Source: Pseudomonadota bacterium
Lineage (GTDB): Bacteria > Myxococcota > Bradymonadia > UBA4248
Length of the DNA stretch: 7,329 nucleotides
Direction of reading: 5' to 3'
Assembly: GCA_017629415.1 (NCBI GenBank)
Contig: JAGBXG010000202.1
Coordinates: 1-7,329, forward strand
The notes below the pieces were generated by a model. That model did not search any database. It saw nothing but the letters and a program-made list of their open reading frames with translations, and was not told where the DNA came from. Position 1 is the first letter of the stretch; the number at the start of each line of letters is the position of its first letter. Positions 1 through 5,423 of the stretch are shown here, one piece after another. Both the position numbers and the translations under genes were made by a program.

Positions 1-1
1 A

Positions 2-730
2 ATGACTATGCCTATTGTTGAATTAGCAGAACAAGATGACCTTGTATCTAAACTCGACTTTGTCGACTCCCTCATCAACGCTCGCCGCGAGCAACTCGCC
101 AAACTTGACGAGCTCGTCAAATCCCGATTTATCGAACTGTTTGGTGAACCTTTAATGTTGTTAGAGAGCGGGAAGACCATATCACTTGAAAAGGTTTTTT
201 CAGAAATCACCGTTGGTTTTGTTGGCGAAGCGGCAAGTTCTTATGTTAAAGTTGGTATACCATACCTAAGAACCCAAAACGTTAGAAAAGGATATATTGA
301 TTTTTCGGGTTTGATTTATGTTTCTGAAGAATTCCATGGTGCGAATCGGAAATCACAGATTAAACCTGGCGATATTGTTGTTTCCCGCGTTGGTGTAAAC
401 CGTGGTATGGCGGCAGTTATTCCACAAACTTTAGAGGAAGCGAATATCGCTAATTGTTTGATAATCAAGAAAGAAAAAACAGTCAACTCTGAGTATTTGG
501 CCTACTACTTGAATATGTCGTACGGGTTAAGCCCTAAATTTGGTGCCTCTGTAGGAAGTGCACAGGGTGTAATCAACACAGCTATATTGAAGAAGTGGGA
601 AGTATTTTTGCCTCCATATTCTCAGCAGAACCAATTCGCAGCCTTTGTCAAACAGACCGACAAATCAAAATTTGCTGCTCTGAGATGTTTAAATCACAAC
701 TTGTCGTGCAAATCGCAGTATCAAAACTGA
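2..730 (+). CDS. hsdS: Type I restriction-modification specificity subunit HsdS, 3' portion (5' end outside window)
   Basis: HsdS sets the DNA target of a type I restriction-modification complex with HsdM and HsdR. The visible 242 residues run from the central conserved repeat into one complete target-recognition domain (TRD). Residues 1-48 (MPIVELAEQ..., then LDELVKSRFIELFG) match the helical spacer that follows a first TRD, so the ATGs at 2 and 8 are probably internal codons and the gene extends upstream of base 1. The TRD spans about 56-205 and shows the usual landmarks: 'GIPYLRTQNV' (85-94), 'KPGDIVVSR' (121-129) and 'GSAQGVINTAILK' (185-197). The second conserved repeat begins at 'LPPYSQQNQFAAFVKQTDKSKF' split over 203-224. 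After KSKF the tail (residues 225-242) no longer resembles the usual coiled-coil end and is short, so the C-terminus may be altered. The gene reads AT-richer than ffh, in keeping with an accessory gene. Family call is firm; whether the protein is full length or active cannot be told here. Confidence 0.85.
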   Translation: MTMPIVELAEQDDLVSKLDFVDSLINARREQLAKLDELVKSRFIELFGEPLMLLESGKTISLEKVFSEITVGFVGEAASSYVKVGIPYLRTQNVRKGYIDFSGLIYVSEEFHGANRKSQIKPGDIVVSRVGVNRGMAAVIPQTLEEANIANCLIIKKEKTVNSEYLAYYLNMSYGLSPKFGASVGSAQGVINTAILKKWEVFLPPYSQQNQFAAFVKQTDKSKFAALRCLNHNLSCKSQYQN

Positions 731-794
731 TTAACACAGCTTGTATTCTGAACCGATTATAACAATGGGAAATCGAGTTAAGGTATGTCAAAAC

Positions 795-840
795 AAAACA
801 CGGGCGGGGCTACGGCCCCGCAACGCCCCGCCCGTGTTTT
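795..840. terminator. Strong GC-rich hairpin terminator, probably bidirectional
   Basis: A perfect 16-bp inverted repeat: left arm 795-810 (AAAACACGGGCGGGGC) pairs with right arm 825-840 (GCCCCGCCCGTGTTTT) around a 14-nt loop. The stem is very GC-rich, with an A4 run on one flank and a T4 run on the other, so it can act as an intrinsic terminator on either strand. It lies 65 bases after the hsdS stop and would end hsdS transcription from the left and any antisense transcript from the right. Confidence 0.8.
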
Positions 841-1065
841 ATGCAGACATTCCTTAGTATATTTAAGAAGCAGCTGTGCTTCCCAACCCTCTGGCAACTC
901 AAACGGGATCTCGTCTTCGATACATTTCACGCTGCCGTTGGCGAGCTTCTCATAATGTAAATTGTAAATCAGGTGAACGCGGAGCGTTGGCAATGGTGGT
1001 TCAAGCGTGAGAGTGAAATCGGTTGCTACTAACGGTTTTTGCTGTTGTCTGAATGTGATAAAGAA
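841..1065 (-). pseudogene. Decayed hsdS fragment, antisense to the upstream hsdS
   Basis: The minus strand reads through an open frame spanning 778-1146. Only its middle part looks like protein. At 880-963 it encodes 'NLHYEKLANGSVKCIEDE' followed by 'IPFELPEGWE', which is the stereotyped linker and TRD entry (Y-E-K-x-x-G-S/T-x-K-x-I-x-D-E-I-P-F-E-x-P-x-x-W-E) of many type I HsdS proteins. Right after W-E, where HsdS usually continues with an aromatic residue and an Arg-Leu pair, the sequence departs and then runs into the terminator palindrome. On the other side, the reading frame's first ~27 codons come from the REP-like hairpins at 1066-1134. There is no credible start, ribosome site or complete TRD, so I read it as a gene remnant in the opposite orientation to the live hsdS. 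The alternative, a small expressed protein, is unlikely because both ends are made of palindromes. Confidence 0.6.
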
Positions 1066-1099
1066 GCCGGACCGTATGGCCGCAGGCCATAGGGACGGC
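1066..1099 (-). repeat. REP-like bulged hairpin, copy 1
   Basis: Inner stem TATGGCC (1075-1081) pairs with GGCCATA (1085-1091) around the triloop GCA. The outer arms 1066-1073 and 1092-1099 pair except for two adjacent mismatches in the middle, and G1074 is left unpaired just before TAT. Its reverse complement matches the element at 5172-5204 with identical first 12 and last 13 bases, so this is a dispersed repeat and not a chance palindrome. Confidence 0.75.
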
Positions 1100-1100
1100 T

Positions 1101-1134
1101 GCCGGGCGTATCTGCCTCCGGCAGATAGCACGGC
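1101..1134 (-). repeat. REP-like bulged hairpin, copy 2 (followed by T4)
   Basis: Inner stem TATCTGCC (1109-1116) pairs perfectly with GGCAGATA (1120-1127) around the triloop TCC. Outer arms 1101-1107 and 1128-1134 pair with one mismatch, and G1108 is unpaired just before TAT. It sits one base after copy 1 in the same orientation. TTTT follows at 1135-1138, so it could also weaken read-through toward prmC, whose ATG is 24 bases further on; this role is an inference. Confidence 0.7.
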
Positions 1135-1157
1135 TTTTGATTGCATAGACAGGTGAT

Positions 1158-2285
1158 ATGACGAAAGAAGTTTGGACGATTCAGCGGTTGTTGGACTGGT
1201 CGAAGCAGTTTTTTGAAGATAAAGGTTTGGATTCGCCGGCGCTTGATGCGCAAATTTTGCTCGGACATGTCTTAAACATGTCGAGAATGCAGCTCATTTT
1301 GGATGCCAAACGGCCGATGACGGATGAGGAATTGGCGCAATATAAAGCTGTAGCGATACGGCGTGTGAAAGAACGGCAACCCATTGCTTATATTTTGGGG
1401 CAAAAGGAATTTTGGTCGCTCGATTTGGAAGTGACACCAGATGTTTTGATTCCAAGACCGGATACGGAATGCTTGGTTGAGCATGCGCTGAAATTTATTG
1501 CCGCCAAACGCGAGGGCAGGGCAGTGGCTCAGCAAACAAAGAAACTCGTGTATGAGCCGATTGATGAAAGAGATGCCTATTATCAAACCCTAGAAGCGGT
1601 GGAAAAAGCGCGTGAATGGGCTGGGGATGAAAATCTTGATGACAATGAACAATCGGGATTATGGAAGAAAGAAGTTGAAGAAAATATAGATACAGAAAAT
1701 ACAGATATAGATACAGAAAATACAGATATAAAATGTCATGGAGAAAATATAGAATGTCTGTCATCTGATTGGGTACAAAAATATCGCATTGTCGATGTTG
1801 GAACGGGTTCAGGGGCGATTGCATTGGCTTTGCGTTCGGAATTGCCGTCAGATTGTGAAGTTTGTGCGGTCGATATTTCGCCGGCGGCATTGGAAGTGGC
1901 GCGTCGAAATGCAGACAAAAATGGGTTGAAAGTATCTTTTGGCATTTCAGATTTGCTTCAGTCATGTGATGGAATGTTTGATATGATTGTTTCGAACCCG
2001 CCTTATATTACAACAGCTGAAATGAAGGATTTGGCACCGGAAGTTAAAAATGAACCCCGGCTGGCTTTGGAAGCCGGTGCTGACGGCTTGGATATTTACC
2101 GCCGTTTGGTGCCTCAGGCATTCGGCAAGCTCAAGCCTGGCGGCGCATTGTTGGTGGAAATTGGCTGCAGTCAAGGGGATGCGGTTTCGGCATTATTGGG
2201 TGATGCCGGTTTTGTCGATGTGCAAGTCTATAAAGATTATGGCCGAAATCCGCGCGTTGTTATGGGCATCAAAGGGGGAGAATAG
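1158..2285 (+). CDS. prmC: Peptide chain release factor N5-glutamine methyltransferase PrmC (HemK), with internal insert
   Basis: PrmC transfers a methyl group from S-adenosylmethionine to the glutamine of the GGQ motif in release factors RF1/RF2, in the cytoplasm. The N-terminal helical release-factor-binding domain covers about 1-72. It is followed by the hallmark 'QPIAYILGQKEFW' (74-86) and 'VLIPRPDTECLVE' (96-108). The SAM-binding motif I is 'VDVGTGSGAIALAL' (212-225), the acidic residue of motif II is in 'AVDIS' (237-241), and the catalytic substrate motif NPPY is at 280-283. The C-terminus contains 'GGALLVEIG' (328-336). At 375 residues it is about 85-90 longer than usual. The excess lies between the LVE helix and motif I (about 117-207), is charged and low-complexity, and includes two IDTENTD repeats. 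All catalytic motifs are intact. AGGTGA at 1151-1156 lies very close to the ATG, so initiation may be modest. The lipoprotein gene follows after 2 bases, indicating an operon. The usual upstream neighbour prfA is absent. Confidence 0.93.
   Translation: MTKEVWTIQRLLDWSKQFFEDKGLDSPALDAQILLGHVLNMSRMQLILDAKRPMTDEELAQYKAVAIRRVKERQPIAYILGQKEFWSLDLEVTPDVLIPRPDTECLVEHALKFIAAKREGRAVAQQTKKLVYEPIDERDAYYQTLEAVEKAREWAGDENLDDNEQSGLWKKEVEENIDTENTDIDTENTDIKCHGENIECLSSDWVQKYRIVDVGTGSGAIALALRSELPSDCEVCAVDISPAALEVARRNADKNGLKVSFGISDLLQSCDGMFDMIVSNPPYITTAEMKDLAPEVKNEPRLALEAGADGLDIYRRLVPQAFGKLKPGGALLVEIGCSQGDAVSALLGDAGFVDVQVYKDYGRNPRVVMGIKGGE
1686..1727 (+). repeat. In-frame 21-bp tandem duplication within prmC
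   Basis: Two exact, adjacent copies of a 21-bp AT-rich unit lie at 1686-1706 and 1707-1727. Each encodes I-D-T-E-N-T-D, giving residues 177-183 and 184-190 of PrmC. Because the unit is a multiple of three, copy-number change would keep the frame. The repeat sits in the extra segment between the release-factor-binding domain and the methyltransferase fold, probably a flexible surface loop. Confidence 0.95.
2274..2280 (+). promoter_or_regulatory. Shine-Dalgarno site of the lipoprotein gene, inside the prmC 3' end
   Basis: GGGGGAG lies 7 bases before the ATG at 2288 and overlaps the last codons of prmC. It supports that start and implies that translation of the lipoprotein is coupled to that of prmC. 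Confidence 0.65.
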
Positions 2286-2287
2286 AT

Positions 2288-4036
2288 ATGCAGAAATGGT
2301 TTTGGGTGTTGAGTCTGGCGTGTTTGGCCGTTTTACCGGGGTGCTCTAAGAAACAGCCTGGGGGCGTTGATGCTGAACGTACTGAAATCGCAGCCAATGC
2401 AGCAGTGCAGAATGGGGCAGAAGTCGGTAAAACCGATGTTGCAGAGTCTGGAAAAGCAGATGCCGATGTGAAAGCAGACGGCGTGGAAACCAAGCCGGAA
2501 CCTGCATTGCCTGTTCCTGTGGAAGCCAGATTGCCGGAAGCCCATGCCGTATCGTGTGATGTGACGGCAGAAGCATTGAAAAACATGGCACCAGAGACAG
2601 CTGAAGCGGCTTTGTTGAAAGGATTTTCTAAAAATTCGGATGCCCATGCCGAAAAACTTCAGGTTTTAAAAAACGAGGCCATGATTGGCGATGACCGGGC
2701 CAAAGAGGCTTTTGTCGTGGCGATGTTGGAAAAATCACAAACGCATGCGGATTATCCAGTTGCGCTTCGTTATTTGAAGGAAATGAAGACGTTTACGCAT
2801 CCTGAAGTCATGATGCAGCGTGGTCTGATGGAATGGCAAGGGGCGATGGGCAAACCTGAGGGCGTTGAAAAAGCCAAGGTGTTTTTTAAGCAGGCAGCGG
2901 AAGCCAATCATCAGAAAACTTTGGAATTTTTGCTGCGCAATGGCATTTTTGGCATGCGTGCCGAGGCTTTTAAGCGTCTGAATCAGATTTATGAGCAAAA
3001 AGCAGCCTCCAGGGATCCGCAAGTGTTGTATGAATGGGCGCGTATGATGGAATTTGCGCCGCCGGAGATGCAGAAAGTGGCGGATGCCTTGATTCAAGAG
3101 TCGGCAAACGCCGGTTATGGACCGGCCATGCATACCTGGGCGATTACGCTGATGGCTCGCGAGGGCAATTGGAATGAAGGCTATGCATTGCTGAAAAAAG
3201 CGGCGCTTGCAGGCTGTACGAATGCCAGTCTTCAGTTGGCAACGCTTTATACGATTGCGCATTACGCCGATACGCTGGAAATGGCGCATGAAATGGGCGG
3301 TTCTTCATTGACGGAGGCACAGTTTATGGAGCTTCGCAATGAACTTGCCGCAACAGGCGATCCCAAAATGCACATCGTTAAGCATGCGATTTCTGCCGGC
3401 GGCTATGATGAGGCATGTACGCTGCTTTTGGCGGTGGCAGCCAACGAGGACACGGCTCCCTCAACATTGGTAGCGCGAGATGCGGCGATTGACTGCATCG
3501 ATCGATTTGTGGCCGCACAGCCCACGCGAGATGCTTGCGATCGCGCTTATGATCAGCTGACGTATGCCGAACATCAGGATTTTGATTTCACACATGTATT
3601 TTCGGATGCTCAGCGCGAGCTGATGGGACGGATTGTGCTGAAATGTTATCACTTGGCGTTGGAACGCGGGGAAAATTATCCGATGGAACAACCGCAAGTG
3701 GGATTTGCAACCGCATTGCAAGTGGCAGTGCTTTATGCCGGTAATCATGCGGTGAAAATTGCGCCGGATGAAATGCGTCAGCTTCAATATATCATGTATG
3801 CGGCAGTACATCATCATGATGTGCAGGCACAGGTGATGTTGGCACAACATTATGAAAGCGGCAAACTGATGATTCAGAACGCCGAACGTGCTTGTCATTG
3901 GTATGGTATGGCATCATCCTCTGAAGTCTGTCGCGTTTTTTGTAAACAGGCGGAAGCCGCAGAAATGCCGGTTTGTCAGGCTTGTATTGAAGCGATTTCG
4001 GCTTCTCAAAAATGCGATAAGGCTTCGCAACCCTAA
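2288..4036 (+). CDS. Large outer-membrane or periplasmic lipoprotein with Sel1/TPR-like helical repeats
   Basis: Function unknown. The N-terminus is a lipoprotein signal: MQK, a hydrophobic stretch to residue 16, then lipobox L-P-G-C with the lipidated Cys at 19. Ser-20 follows it, so by the +2 rule it is not retained by Asp and would be expected in the outer membrane. Residues 20-88 form a low-complexity Ala/Glu/Lys/Val/Pro spacer. From about 90 the protein is helical with degenerate Sel1/TPR-like repeats, clearest at 190-210 (EGVEKAKVFFKQAAEANHQ), 294-321 and 510-541 (ending ERACHWYGMAS). Such repeats usually mediate protein contacts. The last 50 residues hold a cysteine cluster: C536, C548, C552, C563, C566, C576, giving CxxxC and CxxC spacings that could form disulfides or bind a metal. 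The gene starts 2 bases after prmC and has a good ribosome site, so the two are very probably co-transcribed. No enzyme motif is seen. Lipoprotein call is firm; repeat class is moderate. Confidence 0.8.
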   Translation: MQKWFWVLSLACLAVLPGCSKKQPGGVDAERTEIAANAAVQNGAEVGKTDVAESGKADADVKADGVETKPEPALPVPVEARLPEAHAVSCDVTAEALKNMAPETAEAALLKGFSKNSDAHAEKLQVLKNEAMIGDDRAKEAFVVAMLEKSQTHADYPVALRYLKEMKTFTHPEVMMQRGLMEWQGAMGKPEGVEKAKVFFKQAAEANHQKTLEFLLRNGIFGMRAEAFKRLNQIYEQKAASRDPQVLYEWARMMEFAPPEMQKVADALIQESANAGYGPAMHTWAITLMAREGNWNEGYALLKKAALAGCTNASLQLATLYTIAHYADTLEMAHEMGGSSLTEAQFMELRNELAATGDPKMHIVKHAISAGGYDEACTLLLAVAANEDTAPSTLVARDAAIDCIDRFVAAQPTRDACDRAYDQLTYAEHQDFDFTHVFSDAQRELMGRIVLKCYHLALERGENYPMEQPQVGFATALQVAVLYAGNHAVKIAPDEMRQLQYIMYAAVHHHDVQAQVMLAQHYESGKLMIQNAERACHWYGMASSSEVCRVFCKQAEAAEMPVCQACIEAISASQKCDKASQP

Positions 4037-4082
4037 TTTAAATATTTATTTTTTATCATACGTTTTATAGCAAGTATAGAAT

Positions 4083-5108
4083 ATGTCTGAAGAAAATATT
4101 CAAGCAGCAGAAAATATTATAGAAGTTCAAAAAACATTAAATCTTTGGTTAATGGCGCGCATTGCAATTCCTGTGCTTGCAGGTTTGCTTTGTATGGCAT
4201 GTGTGATGGCGCATGGCAAATTTGCGTCGATTTTTCCCAACCAATCGATATTGTGCGTCGTTCTGTGTATCGCAGTTGTGCTGACGGGGGCGGTTTTCGC
4301 AAACCGTCTATGCCAGAAAAAAAGCGGTATTTTGTTTAAAACGGCGGCAGTGATACCGGTTCTTTCAGAAAAATATCAGACAGAGAAATATCATCATAGC
4401 GGTGATTTTAGTGAGCATCTCAGACATGCGATTATAGAAGGCAATCTGTGGCAAAAAGCGTCAGTGAATGATTATTTCGACGGTATCAATGAGGCCGGTT
4501 ATGCTTTTGAATGTTTTGATGTACGTTTGAAATTCAATGCCATTGTATTACAAGGTAATGTATTTAAAGGACATGTTGTGATCATAGATATGCCGTGGCG
4601 CATCACAGGTGATCCTGTGGATATATTACATAAAACAATGAAGACGGAAGGTCATCGTCAGATTAGAAATCTGCCGGCATTTAAGGATGCTGGATTTGCT
4701 TTGCGTTTTGAAGTTTCATATACCGATGAAGATATTATTGAACGTTTAAATCAGCAGAGCGAAGGGGTCAAACTGAAGCTGGCTATGACACAAAATGATA
4801 AGCAAGTCGTGAAACTGGCCGAAGATGTAGATATCAATAAGCCGATTGTTGCGTTGGAAAGTATTATTCATGAAAAGTTTGCGCATCAATTGATCGATAT
4901 TGAAAATGAAACAAACGAACTTGTTTCTATACATATTCAGAATGACAAGATGTATCTTTCGATGGCATCATTTTGTGATATTTTTGAACCGCGCGTATGG
5001 GATTTATGGATGTCTCCTGAAAAAGTCAAAGACCGCGTCAGAAAGGAACTGAAATATGTAGATGCTATGATTCAGCTGATGAATGATAAAAAAACTGCTG
5101 GATTATAG
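4083..5108 (+). CDS. DUF3137-like membrane protein with two N-terminal transmembrane helices
   Basis: A 341-residue protein of unknown function. Two hydrophobic helices lie at about 23-44 and 55-77, joined by a short loop; a soluble domain of some 260 residues follows. The soluble part recalls DUF3137: a segment around 137-170 (GYAFECFDVRL..., ..GNVFKGHVVIIDMP) fits the 'exterior protein GKVFRGLFFVADF'-type core of that family, 'FKDAGFALRFEVSYTDED' (200-217) fits its conserved strand pair, and 'NDKMYLSMASFCDIFEP' (287-303) fits its C-terminal signature. This is recognition from memory and needs a profile search. The gene follows the lipoprotein after 46 AT-rich bases with no terminator, and ends 27 bases before the terminator at 5135-5165, so it is likely the last gene of the prmC operon. 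No clear Shine-Dalgarno precedes ATG 4083. No better in-frame start exists downstream without cutting into the first membrane helix. Confidence 0.8.
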   Translation: MSEENIQAAENIIEVQKTLNLWLMARIAIPVLAGLLCMACVMAHGKFASIFPNQSILCVVLCIAVVLTGAVFANRLCQKKSGILFKTAAVIPVLSEKYQTEKYHHSGDFSEHLRHAIIEGNLWQKASVNDYFDGINEAGYAFECFDVRLKFNAIVLQGNVFKGHVVIIDMPWRITGDPVDILHKTMKTEGHRQIRNLPAFKDAGFALRFEVSYTDEDIIERLNQQSEGVKLKLAMTQNDKQVVKLAEDVDINKPIVALESIIHEKFAHQLIDIENETNELVSIHIQNDKMYLSMASFCDIFEPRVWDLWMSPEKVKDRVRKELKYVDAMIQLMNDKKTAGL

Positions 5109-5134
5109 ATATATTTATTCTATGAATATATTGG

Positions 5135-5165
5135 AGCGCGGCTATTTCATACGCCGCGTTTTTTT
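5135..5165 (+). terminator. Intrinsic terminator after the DUF3137-like gene (also a bulged-hairpin repeat copy)
   Basis: CGCGGC (5137-5142) pairs with GCCGCG (5153-5158), and A5135/G5136 can extend the stem with T5160/T5159. Seven Ts follow (5159-5165), then ATTTT. This is a classic rho-independent terminator 27 bases after the stop. Its 10-nt 'loop' is itself structured: TAT (5143-5145) pairs with ATA (5149-5151) around TTC, leaving C5152 bulged, so the terminator is built from the same hairpin design as the neighbouring repeats. Confidence 0.8.
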
Positions 5166-5171
5166 ATTTTG

Positions 5172-5204
5172 GCCGTCCCTATGCCTGACGGCATACGGTC
5201 CGGC
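5172..5204 (+). repeat. REP-like bulged hairpin, copy 3
   Basis: Inner stem TATGCC (5180-5185) pairs with GGCATA (5190-5195) around TGAC; C5196 is bulged; outer arms 5172-5179 and 5197-5204 pair with the same two central mismatches as the copy at 1066-1099. It is nearly identical to the reverse complement of that copy. Confidence 0.75.
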
Positions 5205-5238
5205 GCACGCCTATGCGCCATCGGCGCATACGGCGTGC
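5205..5238 (+). repeat. REP-like bulged hairpin, copy 4
   Basis: Inner stem TATGCGCC (5212-5219) pairs perfectly with GGCGCATA (5223-5230) around ATC. C5231 is bulged, and outer arms GCACGCC (5205-5211) and GGCGTGC (5232-5238) pair perfectly. This gives 15 bp interrupted by a single bulge. It directly abuts copy 3 in the same orientation, as copies 1 and 2 abut at the other locus. Confidence 0.8.
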
Positions 5239-5316
5239 ATTGGCGGCTATTTCATACGCCGCATTTTCATTTTTCCGTCTCTAAGTTTGACGGCATACGT
5301 TCCGGTGCAAAAGGAT

Positions 5317-5344
5317 GCCGCTGGCGTATGCAATAGCCAGCGGC
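5317..5344 (-). repeat. REP-like bulged hairpin, copy 6
   Basis: Outer arms GCCGCTGGC (5317-5325) and GCCAGCGGC (5336-5344) pair perfectly over 9 bp. G5326 is bulged, and TAT (5327-5329) pairs with ATA (5333-5335) around GCA. The inner stem is at its minimum of 3 bp. Orientation is opposite to copies 3-5. Confidence 0.75.
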
Positions 5345-5345
5345 T

Positions 5346-5373
5346 GGCGGCCGTATGCGCAGCATAGGCCGCC
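5346..5373 (-). repeat. REP-like bulged hairpin, copy 7
   Basis: Outer arms GGCGGCC (5346-5352) and GGCCGCC (5367-5373) pair perfectly. G5353 is bulged, and TATGC (5354-5358) pairs with GCATA (5362-5366) around GCA. It lies one base after copy 6 in the same orientation. Confidence 0.78.
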
Positions 5374-5375
5374 GT

Positions 5376-5408
5376 GCAGGGCGTATTGAGCGAAGCGAGA
5401 TAGCCAGC
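5376..5408 (-). repeat. Weaker bulged hairpin of the same design, copy 8
   Basis: GGC (5380-5382) pairs with GCC (5403-5405), G5383 is bulged, and TAT (5384-5386) pairs with ATA (5400-5402). Inside, GC/GC closes a GAA loop with possible G-A pairs between. Outer pairing is short and irregular, so this copy is less secure than the others. Confidence 0.45.
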
Positions 5409-5423
5409 GTTATAGAAGTTGGG

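Larger units (their letters stand above)
5138..5309 (+). repeat. Diverged tandem duplication of a ~70-bp terminator-plus-hairpin unit
   Basis: Unit 1 (5138-5207) and unit 2 (5243-5309) both begin with the identical 20-mer GCGGCTATTTCATACGCCGC, continue with a T-rich run, and then carry the same hairpin sequence (5173-5203 against 5275-5305, 26 of 31 bases identical by eye). The copies start 105 bp apart, with an additional hairpin (5205-5238) between them. In unit 2 the T-run is interrupted and the second hairpin's inner stem is broken, so it looks like the older or unselected copy. Confidence 0.8.

Noticed and set aside
1039..1062. Possible prmC promoter (TTGCTG with GATAAA)
   Set aside because: The spacing is only 12 bases, too short for a sigma-70 promoter.
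778..1146. The whole 122-residue minus strand frame as an expressed gene
   Set aside because: Its first ~27 and last ~19 codons come from palindromic elements; only the middle resembles HsdS, so it is treated as a remnant.
4037..4082. Separate promoter for the DUF3137-like gene in the AT-rich 46-bp gap
   Set aside because: TATAG-like sequences are present but there is no -35 partner and no terminator after the lipoprotein gene; co-transcription is simpler.
5083..5367. 94-residue + strand open frame across the hairpin cluster
   Set aside because: Its apparent internal repeat (GYFIRR...PSL.LTAY.P) is just translation of the duplicated hairpin unit; it overlaps the preceding gene end and lacks a ribosome site.
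5135..5408. CRISPR array
   Set aside because: The repeats are variable hairpins in both orientations with no regular spacers of constant length.
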